DNA from: Fusibacter_C sp942493125
GTDB lineage: Bacteria; Bacillota; Clostridia; Peptostreptococcales; Acidaminobacteraceae
Assembly (NCBI GenBank): GCA_942493125.1
Contig: OW818667.1
Span: 1,116,001-1,180,000, forward strand
DNA: 64,000 bases
Reading direction: 5' to 3'
The position numbers and the translations under genes are program-made. The number at the start of each line of letters is the position of its first letter. Within the stretch, counting starts at the first letter, position 1. The notes under the pieces are model-generated. The model did not search any database. It had not been told where the DNA came from and saw only the letters and a program-made list of their open reading frames with translations. This document shows, piece by piece, positions 8,259-16,019 of this stretch.

Positions 8259-8276
8259 GGAAACTGCATCATTTCC
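8259..8276. repeat. Dispersed 18-bp imperfect palindrome, copy 1
   Basis: GGAAACTGCATCATTTCC lies between the acyltransferase and nitroreductase genes, just upstream of the latter's ribosome site. It is nearly identical to 32728-32745 and 26260-26277, and related to 11161, 29188, 60671 and 61231. All copies are intergenic. Confidence 0.55.
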
Positions 8277-8293
8277 TAACAAGGAGGTTTCAT

Positions 8294-9190
8294 ATGAAAT
8301 CATTAAAGCTTGCCGAAAAGAGACATTCAACAAGAGAATTTAAGCAGAAAAAATTAAGCGAAAAAGATCTACAATATGTGTTTGATCAATTGGAATCATT
8401 GCCTATGGTTGGTGATAAAGCGAGCATCGAATCCCGGTTTATTTCAGATGGCGCTGCTATAGCACACCATCTTGAGGGATTGGCAGGGTATTTTGGCATG
8501 ATGATTTATGCGCCTCATTATATTGCACTACTTTGTAACGATGATGTCGTTTGCCATAAAGTGACTGGATATCTAGGTGAATGGTTTGTACTTAATGCAC
8601 TGAAGCATGATATAGGCACTTGTTGGATCGAAGTTAAAGACAGTGATGCCGTTAAATCAATTCTTAGAATTGAAAGTCCAAAAAATGTTGCTGCTTTAAT
8701 AGCTATAGGTTACAGCAAGAAAGAGCTTCAACAATCCCATCAATACAATGCAACCAAGGGTGGCAGTTTATCAACGTTAACTGATTTGGGTTATCCAAAT
8801 ATCAACGCTTATGATACGAAACCACCAGTTAGCATGCGTAAATCTATTACTGAATTTGTCTATATTGATTCTTGGAATAAACTTGCGACAATTGAAGAAC
8901 TTGAAAATTTGGGCATTCACGAAGCGCTGTTCTATATGCGCTTAGCGCCTTCATTCGAAAATCGTCAACCTTGGTATTTTGTTCTCAAGAAAGACGAAAT
9001 CGATCTCGTCGTTGAAAAGTCTGATCATATTTCTAAGACGATTCAAGGCATTGATGCAGGCATTGCCATGCTATATTTCGAAGTTGGGCTTCATGATTCT
9101 GGAATCAAAGGCAGATGGGATTTTTCGGATTTCCAAACAGAGTACAGTATTCCTGAAAATTATAAGGCAGTCGGTCGTTATAACTATTAA
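8294..9190 (+). CDS. Nitroreductase-family protein, two-lobed (TM1586-like)
   Basis: This 298-residue flavoenzyme homologue begins with the typical MKSLKLAEKRHSTREF, whose Arg/Ser residues contact FMN phosphate. A first half ends in the LGEWFVLNALKHDIGTCWIE region, followed by VAALIAIGY. A second half (about 180-298) repeats a degenerate nitroreductase fold (LRLAPSFENRQPWYF-like, then IDAGIAMLYFEVGL). Such tandem proteins fold as a pseudo-dimer from one chain. It probably binds FMN and uses NAD(P)H; substrate unknown. AAGGAGG nine bases before ATG 8294 sets the start. It is a single gene ending in a strong hairpin. Confidence 0.85.
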   Translation: MKSLKLAEKRHSTREFKQKKLSEKDLQYVFDQLESLPMVGDKASIESRFISDGAAIAHHLEGLAGYFGMMIYAPHYIALLCNDDVVCHKVTGYLGEWFVLNALKHDIGTCWIEVKDSDAVKSILRIESPKNVAALIAIGYSKKELQQSHQYNATKGGSLSTLTDLGYPNINAYDTKPPVSMRKSITEFVYIDSWNKLATIEELENLGIHEALFYMRLAPSFENRQPWYFVLKKDEIDLVVEKSDHISKTIQGIDAGIAMLYFEVGLHDSGIKGRWDFSDFQTEYSIPENYKAVGRYNY

Positions 9191-9207
9191 TTTCCTCAAC
9201 TATTAAT

Positions 9208-9252
9208 AAGGAGTTGTTTGAAATCTAATTCTAGATTTCAACAACTCCTTTT
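9208..9252. terminator. Bidirectional terminator, nitroreductase / deformylase
   Basis: AAGGAGTTGT and the AAATCTA that follows pair with TAGATTT and ACAACTCCTT to form a stem of about 18 bp (9208-9250). A T-rich tail lies on the plus side and the deformylase stop on the other. Confidence 0.85.
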
Positions 9253-9253
9253 A

Positions 9254-9733
9254 TTATGCCTTTATGATGAATGATTTGTTGTCAATGGCGCGCATAGTCG
9301 CTAATATGCCATCTAGATGATCATATTCGTGCTGGATTAATTCTGAAAGATCACCTTCCAATACCATTGTGTGTGGAATCCAGTTCATATCCAAATATTG
9401 AACGGTACATTGCTTATAGCGTTTCACTTTCACTAGAAGTTTGGGGAAACTCATGCAATCGTCAAGGACTTCCATCATCTCGGATGCATCATAGATCAAC
9501 ACGGGATTGATAAAAACAATCGGTTCGCCGATATTCATGTATATGAGTCTTATTTGTTCCCCAATTTGTGGCGCAGCGATCGCTCGGCCTACACCATATT
9601 TACTTCTGAAACCAAGCAGCGTATCATGCAGATCTTCCACAACTGTCGTCAAATTTGGTAGCATATCGTGCGTTACTGGCAAACTCACTTCATATAATTT
9701 TGAATTTCCGAGCAAAAGAATTTCTCTGATCAT
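9254..9733 (-). CDS. Peptide deformylase-like metallohydrolase
   Basis: This 159-residue protein carries the three deformylase motifs. Motif I is GVGRAIAAPQIG (about 54-65). Motif II is DDCMS in place of the usual EGCLS, with the metal-ligand Cys kept. Motif III is QHEYDHLDG with both His and the catalytic Glu. Deformylases remove the formyl group from nascent peptides using Fe2+ or Zn2+. The altered motif II suggests a secondary or divergent enzyme, and a primary def gene may lie elsewhere. AGGAGG before ATG 9733 fixes the start. It is monocistronic, and the lipB gene runs away from it. Confidence 0.8.
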   Translation of the reverse strand: MIREILLLGNSKLYEVSLPVTHDMLPNLTTVVEDLHDTLLGFRSKYGVGRAIAAPQIGEQIRLIYMNIGEPIVFINPVLIYDASEMMEVLDDCMSFPKLLVKVKRYKQCTVQYLDMNWIPHTMVLEGDLSELIQHEYDHLDGILATMRAIDNKSFIIKA

Positions 9734-9845
9734 GACGCACCTCCTAACCAATCATATACCCACATTGCAAAATATTAACAGATAAATTGTCAATCCATAG
9801 TATAATATGAGTAACTTATTTTTTTGAAAGGTCGATAAAAGTTCT

Positions 9846-10487
9846 ATGAAAACTTTGATTTACATGAATTTGAACCAAATAGAATACGAAGAGGCACTTG
9901 CTTTACAGCTTGAACTGCAGGAAAAAGTTCAAAATGGCGCATCGGACCATCTTTTGTTACTGGAACATCCCAAAGTAATAACCATTGGACTCAACGCCAA
10001 TCCTGATAATATCCTTTTGAGTGACCAAATGCTTATGGAACAAGGTTATGCAGTCAAACACATCAGACGTGGCGGTGATGTTACTTACCATGGTCCGGGT
10101 CAAGTTGTAGGATACTTGATTTTTAATTTAAAGAAAAAACACGGTGGCAGCATCCGAAATTTTGTGGATACATTGGAACAAACACTCATAGATTTTCTTT
10201 TTGAAAACTATGGTATAGAAACGCATAGAGATCCAATTAACGCGGGCGTTTTTATTGGCCACGCAAAGATTGCAGCCATAGGCCTATCTGTCAGCAGAGG
10301 CGTAACGATGCATGGTTTTGCCCTAAATGCCAATACAACACTTTCTGACTTTTCTGCCATTGTTCCTTGTGGTCTTTCCAATAGAACCGTAACATCTATT
10401 GCTCAAATAGTTGGCCAAGATGTTGACATAGACCTTTTGAAAGAAAAACTTTCACTTTCAATGCGTGAAAAATTTAATTTTGAATAA
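9846..10487 (+). CDS. lipB: Octanoyltransferase (lipoate biosynthesis)
   Basis: This 213-residue enzyme moves octanoyl groups from acyl carrier protein to lipoyl domains, the first step of lipoate synthesis. It shows RRGGDVTYHGPGQVVGYLIF (about 75-94), the substrate-site signature. The conserved Lys is in GHAKIAAIGLSV, and the catalytic Cys is in VPCGLSN. Length is normal for LipB. The ATG at 9846 follows a weak GAAAGG site, and a TATAAT (9801-9806) lies about 40 bases upstream. No lipA is adjacent in the window. It sits alone between two promoters. Confidence 0.93.
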   Translation: MKTLIYMNLNQIEYEEALALQLELQEKVQNGASDHLLLLEHPKVITIGLNANPDNILLSDQMLMEQGYAVKHIRRGGDVTYHGPGQVVGYLIFNLKKKHGGSIRNFVDTLEQTLIDFLFENYGIETHRDPINAGVFIGHAKIAAIGLSVSRGVTMHGFALNANTTLSDFSAIVPCGLSNRTVTSIAQIVGQDVDIDLLKEKLSLSMREKFNFE

Positions 10488-10490
10488 CGC

Positions 10491-10520
10491 TTGACAGATA
10501 TAACTAATTAGTGATATTAT
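10491..10520 (+). promoter_or_regulatory. Sigma-A promoter of the FMN reductase gene
   Basis: TTGACA (10491-10496), an 18-base spacer and TATTAT (10515-10520) form a good promoter. The -10 and spacer overlap the left arm of a 16-bp inverted repeat, so a repressor bound there would block polymerase. Confidence 0.75.
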
Positions 10521-10585
10521 GTGACTATAGAAACTTAAAAGAAAATCGAACTAACGATTTTTTTTAGAATAATATCACTAATTAG
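10504..10585. repeat. 16-bp perfect inverted repeat flanking the leader, probable operator pair
   Basis: CTAATTAGTGATATTA (10504-10519) is repeated inverted as TAATATCACTAATTAG (10570-10585). Each arm also holds the short palindrome ACTAATTAG(T). The left arm overlaps the promoter and the right arm lies just before the ribosome site. This looks like a double operator for a dimeric repressor, for instance of the MarR or HxlR type. The regulator gene is not adjacent. The terminal repeats of a tiny mobile element are a less likely reading. Confidence 0.6.
10542..10565 (+). terminator. Terminator-like hairpin inside the leader of the FMN reductase gene
   Basis: AAAATCG (10542-10548) and CGATTTT (10555-10561) pair around AACTAA and are followed by further T residues. 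It lies between the promoter and the gene. The stem is short and AT-rich, so read-through is likely and an attenuation role is only a possibility. Confidence 0.45.
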
Positions 10586-10605
10586 AGATAATAGGAGGAA
10601 ACATC

Positions 10606-11160
10606 ATGTTAAAAATTGGTATCATAGTAGGCAGCACACGTCCAGGTAGAAATTCAATCAACGTCGCTAAATGGGTTGATGGTATTGCGCAAAACAGAAA
10701 TGACGCTCAGTATGAGCTTATAGATATTGCAGATTATGACCTGCCTTTACTGGACGAGCCAATTCCAGCATCAGCTGGTGTTTATAGCAAACCACACACG
10801 TTAAAATGGGCAGAAAAAATAGCTGAGATGGATGGATTCATTTTCGTAACACCTGAATACAATCACTCAATACCTGCTGCACTCAAAAACGCAATCGACT
10901 TCGTTTACGGCGAATGGAATAATAAAGCAGCTGGCTTTGTCAGCTACGGTTCAGCAATGGGCGTTAGATCAGTTGAGCACCTTAGACAAATTATGGCTGA
11001 GCTCCAAGTCGCTGACGTTCGTGCACAAGTCATGCTCTCTCTCTTTACAGATTTTGAAAACTTCAGTGTTTTCAAGCCAGATGATAGACACACTGCAAAT
11101 GTAAATACACTATTAGATCAAGTCGTATTATGGAGTGGCGCTCTAAAAGCCATTAGATAA
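10606..11160 (+). CDS. NAD(P)H-dependent FMN reductase family protein
   Basis: This 184-residue flavodoxin-fold protein has the phosphate-binding loop GSTRPGRNSINVAKWV (about 9-24). FVTPEYNHSIPAALKNAIDF (about 84-103), the hallmark of the NADPH-dependent FMN reductase / azoreductase-like family, follows, then GFVSYGSAMGVRS. It likely reduces FMN, quinones or other acceptors in the cytoplasm. GGAGG before ATG 10606 sets the start. Its leader has a clear promoter overlapped by a large inverted repeat and a small hairpin, so expression is probably repressor-controlled. It ends in a strong terminator. Confidence 0.9.
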   Translation: MLKIGIIVGSTRPGRNSINVAKWVDGIAQNRNDAQYELIDIADYDLPLLDEPIPASAGVYSKPHTLKWAEKIAEMDGFIFVTPEYNHSIPAALKNAIDFVYGEWNNKAAGFVSYGSAMGVRSVEHLRQIMAELQVADVRAQVMLSLFTDFENFSVFKPDDRHTANVNTLLDQVVLWSGALKAIR

Positions 11161-11177
11161 AGAAATTGCATAATTCC
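11161..11177. repeat. Dispersed 18-bp palindrome, degenerate copy
   Basis: AGAAATTGCATAATTCC directly follows the FMN reductase stop codon. It shares the central GAAATTGCATAATT with the full copy at 32728-32745. Confidence 0.45.
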
Positions 11178-11186
11178 ATCTACACA

Positions 11187-11226
11187 AATGCCCCTACCTT
11201 ACACTTAAGGTGGGGGCATTGTTTTA
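11187..11226 (+). terminator. Terminator of the FMN reductase gene
   Basis: AATGCCCCTACCTTA pairs with TAAGGTGGGGGCATT (11206-11220) and is followed by GTTTTA. It is a strong GC-rich stem. Confidence 0.85.
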
Positions 11227-11248
11227 TAGGTTATGCTTTTTTATTGGT

Positions 11249-12211
11249 TTATGCTTTTTTTAATTCAAAGTAATCCATAGTAGAAGTCATCTCGAAACCA
11301 CAGCTCAAATATAAGCTCAACGCCGTGTCATTCATGGCTTCCACTTGAAGCATCACTTTTTCAAAGCCATCCGATTTAAACGTTTCTACAGCAGAAAGCA
11401 GTAGTGCCCTGCCTAGCCCCCTACCCCTGAATTCAGGCAGAATCCCCAAACCATAAATGGCACCTAACTCACCAGTTCTTTGCAGATTCACTTTTCCTAT
11501 GATAGACTCACCCACTTCAGCAATATAGATTGTCAAACCGCGTTTTGCTTCATCTTCAGGCATAATTAACGGAACGTTTTCTATTGATTCACCAAAATAG
11601 ATGGCATTTTGAAATGCAACTTGTTGGGCATCATCATTTGTCGCTTTACGCAGCCTGATCTTTTCTGAATTGTCTGGTACCGCTTTTTTTGTAAGATCGA
11701 GAATCATTTCATATTCTGAGTGTGCATGAATCGCACCAACTTTTCGAACAAAGGCCTGACCAGCTGTTGAGTTTCGATCTGTCAATAACAACATAGGAAG
11801 CTTGGATCTTCTAAGCCACTCTGCTTTGACGCTTTCGAATAAAGCTGTGAAAATGCCGTGTTTCCTGAAATCGGGCTCTACCATACCATTTACTTCCATA
11901 GTAGAACCACCAAAACTACATATGCCGATAAACCCCACTAAGCGCTCACCATACCAAGCTAAGAATTCATTTTTTTCATCTGAATCTGCAACCGATTCTG
12001 CAACCGATTCTGCATCCGATTCTGAATCTGAATCTGCATCCGATTCTGCATTGGCTTCACGCGCACATGCCAGTTTATAATCCAGTTCAAGTTTTAAAGC
12101 AGTCCCGTCATAATCGACACACGACTTTTCAAGTTTAGCTATTTGTTCGGCCATTTCATCAGTTAAATACGTATGTGAAGTCATTTTTATTTTATCTAGT
12201 AATTCTGTCAT
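11249..12211 (-). CDS. Tandem GNAT N-acetyltransferase with a Ser/Asp/Glu-rich repeat insert
   Basis: This 320-residue protein has two acetyltransferase domains. The first spans about 1-165 (WYGERLVGFIGI, then VEPDFRKHGIFTALFESV). The second spans about 175-320, with the acetyl-CoA loop LPEFRGRGLGRALL and YLSCGFEMTSTMDYFEL. Residues 54-79 form a low-complexity acidic stretch of repeated ESDADSDSESDAE units inside the first domain. It is encoded by near-perfect 6- and 12-base DNA repeats and is probably a surface loop that grew by slippage. Substrate is unknown; such proteins acetylate small amines, antibiotics or protein N-termini. The ATG overlaps the plsY stop (ATGA). It is the last gene of a minus-strand run that begins at 15736. 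Confidence 0.85.
   Translation of the reverse strand: MTELLDKIKMTSHTYLTDEMAEQIAKLEKSCVDYDGTALKLELDYKLACAREANAESDADSDSESDAESVAESVADSDEKNEFLAWYGERLVGFIGICSFGGSTMEVNGMVEPDFRKHGIFTALFESVKAEWLRRSKLPMLLLTDRNSTAGQAFVRKVGAIHAHSEYEMILDLTKKAVPDNSEKIRLRKATNDDAQQVAFQNAIYFGESIENVPLIMPEDEAKRGLTIYIAEVGESIIGKVNLQRTGELGAIYGLGILPEFRGRGLGRALLLSAVETFKSDGFEKVMLQVEAMNDTALSLYLSCGFEMTSTMDYFELKKA
11981..12052. repeat. Imprecise 6/12-bp coding tandem repeat
   Basis: Units of the type GATTCTGCAACC, GATTCTGCATCC and GAATCT repeat in frame inside the GNAT gene and encode its acidic insert. Every unit keeps the reading frame, so changes in copy number would alter loop length and not disrupt the gene. Confidence 0.75.
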
Positions 12212-12837
12212 GTGCCACTCCTTTTTCGCAGTACTTTTCTAACACGACTTTCTTGGCCCTTTGAGATGCGTATAAAATTTGGCCAGTGCATCTTGATGCT
12301 CAGAGCTGCAATCACCATAGCTATACTCACTGCGCCAATCCCAAGCTCCATATAAAGGGTTAAAGCGACAAAGTAAATCAATAAGGCCATCGTTCCCATT
12401 ACGATATAATCCGTCAACAATGTGATGATCAAGACGACAATCATACTGCCTAAGCCAAAAAGTGGGTGAAGCCCCCATAAAACGCCCACGAGTGTCGCTG
12501 TGCCTTTGCCCCCTTTAAATCCCATAAAAAACGGAAAATTATGCCCCAATATGACACTAAGTCCGTTGAGGTACAACAATAGTGCACCATCTGCATCAAA
12601 TGCGACATTAAAAAACCATTTGACCAAAAGAATCGAAAGGACACCTTTAAGGATATCAATGAGCCCAACGATGACACCAACTCGCCACCCCAGTGATTCA
12701 ACGGCGTTTGAAGTTCCAGAATTTCCGTGTCCCATCGTTCTAATATCAACTTGCTTGACAAGCTTACCTAATAGATAAGCCGTCTGAATGTTCCCCAATA
12801 AGTAACCCAATAAGATGACCACGAAATAATCTAACAT
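12208..12837 (-). CDS. plsY: Glycerol-3-phosphate acyltransferase PlsY
   Basis: This 209-residue membrane enzyme acylates glycerol-3-phosphate from acyl-phosphate, the first step of phospholipid synthesis. It has about five membrane segments. The three cytoplasmic motifs are present: GHGNSGTSNAVESLGW (about 37-52), GHNFPFFMGFKGGKGTA (about 97-113), and a basic C-terminal patch. Motif 1 has His where many members have Ser (GSGN). TAGGAG before ATG 12837 sets the start. It overlaps the GNAT gene by 4 bases. Its usual partner plsX is not in the window. Confidence 0.93.
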   Translation of the reverse strand: MLDYFVVILLGYLLGNIQTAYLLGKLVKQVDIRTMGHGNSGTSNAVESLGWRVGVIVGLIDILKGVLSILLVKWFFNVAFDADGALLLYLNGLSVILGHNFPFFMGFKGGKGTATLVGVLWGLHPLFGLGSMIVVLIITLLTDYIVMGTMALLIYFVALTLYMELGIGAVSIAMVIAALSIKMHWPNFIRISKGQESRVRKVLRKRSGT

Positions 12838-12872
12838 GTATTTTTGCTCCTAGTTGGAATTGTGCGATTTCT

Positions 12873-13562
12873 TCAATTGTACTCGATTTGATGTTCATTT
12901 CCAGATAACTGCATATAAAGCATCGCAAAAGATGTGTCTCTATATGGGTTAACAAAGAATACGCCGACGCCGAAACAAATTGCACCTAAAATATACCAGC
13001 CAATAAAAGAAAGGTCCATAACAAACATGTCCATTTTGTTGCCTCGCGTCATCTCTGTGCTAATATCCAGCGCCTCAGAAGCAGTAAGTTCAGGATTTTC
13101 TGCTAGAATGTAGGATACAAATTTGTATTGATACGCCTTAATAATCCCAGGTATGATCAACAAAAGCGACCATAGAAAAATGAAAAGTCTCGTTATAAAA
13201 AGTACTTTAACGATATTGAAATACGATTTGCTTTTGAATGGAAATGCGATTTCAGATAAATTCTCATTATTGTTTAGATACTCAATGTAGAATTTTCTTG
13301 CCCCCATCTCCAGTGGGGAAAATAAAAACACAAATATTGCAATTGCAATAAACATAAAAATAAGACCAAAAATGATAATTGGTAAAATGACGAGTGCATT
13401 GCTCGTCGTGTAGGTCCATTCTTCTTGACCAACGGTATATCTTGACCCGCTTCCAATCCCACCAGCTGTTAGTGCAATAACGAGACTGGCCAAAAATGGC
13501 ATCCAATAGGATGTTTTAAGTTTTGCTTTAGCTTTTTCTTTAATATCTGCTCTTGACCACAT
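12873..13562 (-). CDS. DUF975 family membrane protein
   Basis: This 229-residue integral membrane protein starts with the family signature WSRADIKEKAKAKLKTSYW. About five or six membrane segments follow, with FLFSPLEMGARKFYIEYL and IIPGIIKAYQYKFVSYILAENPELTASEALDIS typical of DUF975. Function is unknown; homologues are widespread in Firmicutes. AAAGGAG before ATG 13562 sets the start. It lies inside the minus-strand run, 21 bases after the NTF2-like gene. Confidence 0.88.
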   Translation of the reverse strand: MWSRADIKEKAKAKLKTSYWMPFLASLVIALTAGGIGSGSRYTVGQEEWTYTTSNALVILPIIIFGLIFMFIAIAIFVFLFSPLEMGARKFYIEYLNNNENLSEIAFPFKSKSYFNIVKVLFITRLFIFLWSLLLIIPGIIKAYQYKFVSYILAENPELTASEALDISTEMTRGNKMDMFVMDLSFIGWYILGAICFGVGVFFVNPYRDTSFAMLYMQLSGNEHQIEYN

Positions 13563-13583
13563 AGTATGCTCCTTTAAGATTTA

Positions 13584-13994
13584 TTAGTTGCCGACGTCTG
13601 CTGCAATACGCCACTGTCCATCGCTCTGTCTCTTCCAGATGGTCATATACATACCCTTTTCTTCGACCATTTCACCATCTTCATCCAAATATGTCCGTTC
13701 ATAATTGCCATACGTATATCCAAGAGTGCCATCATCCGACACATCGGCAGACATCGGTTCCCATACAAATTTCAATTCTGGTAACTGAAATAGTGGCTCT
13801 ATAGCATTTTCAATGGTTTTAGGACCTTGAATCGGTTTTCCACTCTTGTTAAGCATCACACCTGACTCAGAGAAGAAGCGTGCCCAACCGGCCGCTCCAT
13901 CTTTACCTGCAGCTTTACAAAATGTATGTTCCATCTCGATTAAGGATGTTACCATTGCAGCTTTTTCTTTGGAATCTGTGTTATTATTTTCCAT
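13584..13994 (-). CDS. NTF2-like / DUF4440-type small protein
   Basis: This 136-residue protein has the order of a SnoaL/NTF2-like cone fold: a helical start (AMVTSLIEMEHTFCKAAG), GWARFFSESGVMLN, KTIENAIEPLF, then strands with YTYGNYERTYLDE and MYMTIWKRQSDGQWRIAAD. The C-terminal TIWKRQSDGQWRI is characteristic of the DUF4440 group. Role unknown; members are small-ligand-binding proteins or enzymes. AAAGGAG ten bases upstream favours ATG 13994 over the in-frame ATG at 14018, which has no good site. It begins one base after the pcm stop, so the genes are co-transcribed. Confidence 0.8.
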   Translation of the reverse strand: MENNNTDSKEKAAMVTSLIEMEHTFCKAAGKDGAAGWARFFSESGVMLNKSGKPIQGPKTIENAIEPLFQLPELKFVWEPMSADVSDDGTLGYTYGNYERTYLDEDGEMVEEKGMYMTIWKRQSDGQWRIAADVGN

Positions 13995-13995
13995 G

Positions 13996-14583
13996 TTAAA
14001 ACGCTCCTTTGTTTTCATATTTACCGACTAGTGGTACAAATCTTACTTGTGTGATGGTTTGCATCTTAATATGCTGCTGACTGTCCTTAGACACTAGAAG
14101 TAAGTCTTGAAGCCATTGATCGCCCACGGGTATGATGAGTTTACCATTTGGTCCAAGTTGGTCAATCAGTTCATGTGGCACTTTATTGGCTGCAGCAGTT
14201 ACTATGATGCGATCATACGGCGCTGATGATTCATAGCCGATGGAACCATCACCGAGTATAAACGTGATATTGTGATAGCCCAATGCCAGCAATCGCTGTT
14301 TGGCTTTCACATATAACGGTTCAATCCGTTCGACCGTATAAACCATAGCGCTAAATTCAGCCAAAAAAGCGGTTTGATAACCTGTTCCAGTTCCAATTTC
14401 AAGCACGCGATGCGATTTATCAAGCTCTAAATACTCGGTCATCATGAGTACAAGCGATGGCTGTGAAATGGTTTGTTCATAGCCAATAGCAATCGCACTA
14501 TCTAGATGCGCATATTCTTTATTGATTTCCATAAAGTAGCTACGATCAAGTGCGTTGAAAAATCGTTTCAAGTCCTCTTTCAT
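13996..14583 (-). CDS. pcm: Protein-L-isoaspartate O-methyltransferase family
   Basis: This 195-residue SAM-dependent methyltransferase has HLDSAIAIGYEQTISQPSLV (the substrate-side signature), motif I VLEIGTGTGYQTAFLA (about 75-90), GDGSIGYESSAPYDRIIVTA and a C-terminal KLIIPVG. These mark the PCMT family, which repairs isoaspartyl residues in aged proteins. The start is set at ATG 14583, where AAGGTGG lies 8 bases upstream; a longer frame would overlap the SLH gene and has no ribosome site. Members are uncommon in Clostridia. It lies between the SLH and NTF2-like genes in the minus-strand run. Confidence 0.88.
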   Translation of the reverse strand: MKEDLKRFFNALDRSYFMEINKEYAHLDSAIAIGYEQTISQPSLVLMMTEYLELDKSHRVLEIGTGTGYQTAFLAEFSAMVYTVERIEPLYVKAKQRLLALGYHNITFILGDGSIGYESSAPYDRIIVTAAANKVPHELIDQLGPNGKLIIPVGDQWLQDLLLVSKDSQQHIKMQTITQVRFVPLVGKYENKGAF

Positions 14584-14665
14584 ACGCCATTCCACCTTCA
14601 TATCCATAAATACAAAAAGATCGCCCTTATTCCGGTCGATCTTAATATCGTGCTTGCGCGATTCA

Positions 14666-15736
14666 TCAATCGAACATATAAGCCGCTTTCCATGTATAGT
14701 AAATCTCTTTATCGCTCCATACGGCAAGCATCGGATAGTAAATGCCCCATTTGTAAACGTTGTAATCGTAAAATATCGGTTCGTCATAGAGATAATTCGT
14801 ATCAAATGCTTCGGGAATTGTCTCTTGATAATAAGAATAAATGTAGCTGAGCGTCACTTTTTTTCCGAACAGTTTCGAGATTTCTTGGCACCTGACCCTT
14901 GCTGCATCCGCAAGTGTACGCAATCCAGCTTTTTCAGCATCGATATAAGTCGTCAAATTGCTCTTTTCAAAAGTTGCGTTTACTGCAAGCGATCCATCTG
15001 ATTTTTCTATCACTTTGAAACTATCAAATGCGACGACAAAGCCATTCAATGTGTGCGTTGGATACGTTTTGATCAGATAATTTTCCATTTCTCCGATAGT
15101 GTTAAAGGTCACTTGCGAACCAACTGATGAACCAAACGTATCAAACATGTTTTTGTAGATCAATAACACTTGCTCTGTTTTGGCATCTCCCTTGGGCGTT
15201 ACAAAATTATTATAGCCGTTTATGATCTTATAGTTGGCCGCTTTATAAATCGCTATTTTTGCATAAGCACTAATTTGAGCATCATCTAGGAATGGCGTTG
15301 AAGTAGGTTTTAGGTCAACACCTGATAACTCGAGTACTTTTACCATCATGGTGGCCATCTGCTCACGTGTCAATAAAATATTAGGACCAAATTTGCCATC
15401 ACCGATGCCAGATGTGATGCCGATTGTTGCACCTTTCAGCGCATAGAGGTCATCCGTATCACTGAAACTTATAGTGGGATTCACTTCGATTGTAAGGTTA
15501 TTAAGTGACTCGTAAAGCCTAACTGCCAAGTAGATGAAATTCTGACGTGATATAGCGGATTGATAGCCTGAAAAGGCCTCCTGTCTTAAATGGTCATACT
15601 TAGCGAGTTGTTCTATTCCCGGTAGCGCATATCCTGTGGGTGTACCATTCAATGTTACATTTGTCGCTGCAAAAGCAACCGTCGAAGATCCTAATAGTAT
15701 CAGTCCAATCATAAGTGTCGCAACAATGCGCTTCAT
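14666..15736 (-). CDS. Secreted protein with S-layer homology modules
   Basis: This 356-residue exported protein has a signal peptide of about 23 residues ending in VAFA. At least two SLH modules follow (about 40-100 and 100-165), for example FSDTDDLYALKGATIGITSG, DGKFGPNILLTREQMATMMV and FLDDAQISAYAKIAIYKAANYKIINGY. SLH modules bind pyruvylated secondary cell-wall polymers. The C-terminal half (about 190-356) is unrecognised and Tyr-rich. AGGAGG before ATG 15736 sets the start. A promoter (TTGCGT, 17 bp, TATACT) lies just upstream, overlapping the cold-shock gene's terminator. It heads the run down to the GNAT gene. Confidence 0.85.
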   Translation of the reverse strand: MKRIVATLMIGLILLGSSTVAFAATNVTLNGTPTGYALPGIEQLAKYDHLRQEAFSGYQSAISRQNFIYLAVRLYESLNNLTIEVNPTISFSDTDDLYALKGATIGITSGIGDGKFGPNILLTREQMATMMVKVLELSGVDLKPTSTPFLDDAQISAYAKIAIYKAANYKIINGYNNFVTPKGDAKTEQVLLIYKNMFDTFGSSVGSQVTFNTIGEMENYLIKTYPTHTLNGFVVAFDSFKVIEKSDGSLAVNATFEKSNLTTYIDAEKAGLRTLADAARVRCQEISKLFGKKVTLSYIYSYYQETIPEAFDTNYLYDEPIFYDYNVYKWGIYYPMLAVWSDKEIYYTWKAAYMFD

Positions 15737-15766
15737 TGTGTAATCCTCCTAGTCTCAGTTGCTTAT

Positions 15767-15795
15767 AGTATAACTAAAAAAAGCCCTCAACGCAA
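15767..15795 (-). promoter_or_regulatory. Promoter of the SLH-led gene run
   Basis: On the minus strand TTGCGT (15795-15790), a 17-base spacer and TATACT (15772-15767) precede the SLH gene by about 30 bases. The -35 lies inside the terminator stem of the cold-shock gene. Confidence 0.55.
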
Positions 15796-15808
15796 TGTTG
15801 AGGGCTTT
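15774..15808 (-). terminator. Terminator of the cold-shock gene
   Basis: AAAGCCCTCAA pairs with TTGAGGGCTTT, followed on the minus strand by a run of seven T residues. Confidence 0.88.
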
Positions 15809-15815
15809 AAACATA

Positions 15816-16019
15816 CTATCTGATGATTGTGATGTTTTCTGCTTGAGGACCTTTAGGGCCTTGAGCAACTTCGTAGCTTACTGCTTGACCTTCGTCAAGA
15901 GTTCTGTAACCGTCTGAATTGATTTGTGAAAAGTGAGCAAATACATCTTTGCCGTCTTCCCCTGTAATAAAACCAAAACCTTTGTCTGAGTTAAACCATT
16001 TTACTGTACCATTCATCAT
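15816..16019 (-). CDS. CspA-family cold-shock protein
   Basis: This 67-residue single-domain OB-fold protein binds single-stranded RNA and DNA and acts as an RNA chaperone. It shows both nucleic-acid-binding motifs: KGFGFITGEDG (RNP1) and DVFAHFSQI (RNP2). AGGAGG lies 8 bases before ATG 16019; the next codon is also ATG. The mRNA has a leader of about 135 bases from a clear promoter at 16161-16189. Long leaders are usual for csp genes, where they serve as temperature-dependent control regions. Confidence 0.95.
   Translation of the reverse strand: MMNGTVKWFNSDKGFGFITGEDGKDVFAHFSQINSDGYRTLDEGQAVSYEVAQGPKGPQAENITIIR

Noticed and set aside
10504..10585. Inverted repeat read as terminal repeats of a mini-transposon
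   Set aside because: The left arm overlaps a working promoter and the right arm lies next to the ribosome site; there is no target duplication I can see. An operator is the simpler reading.
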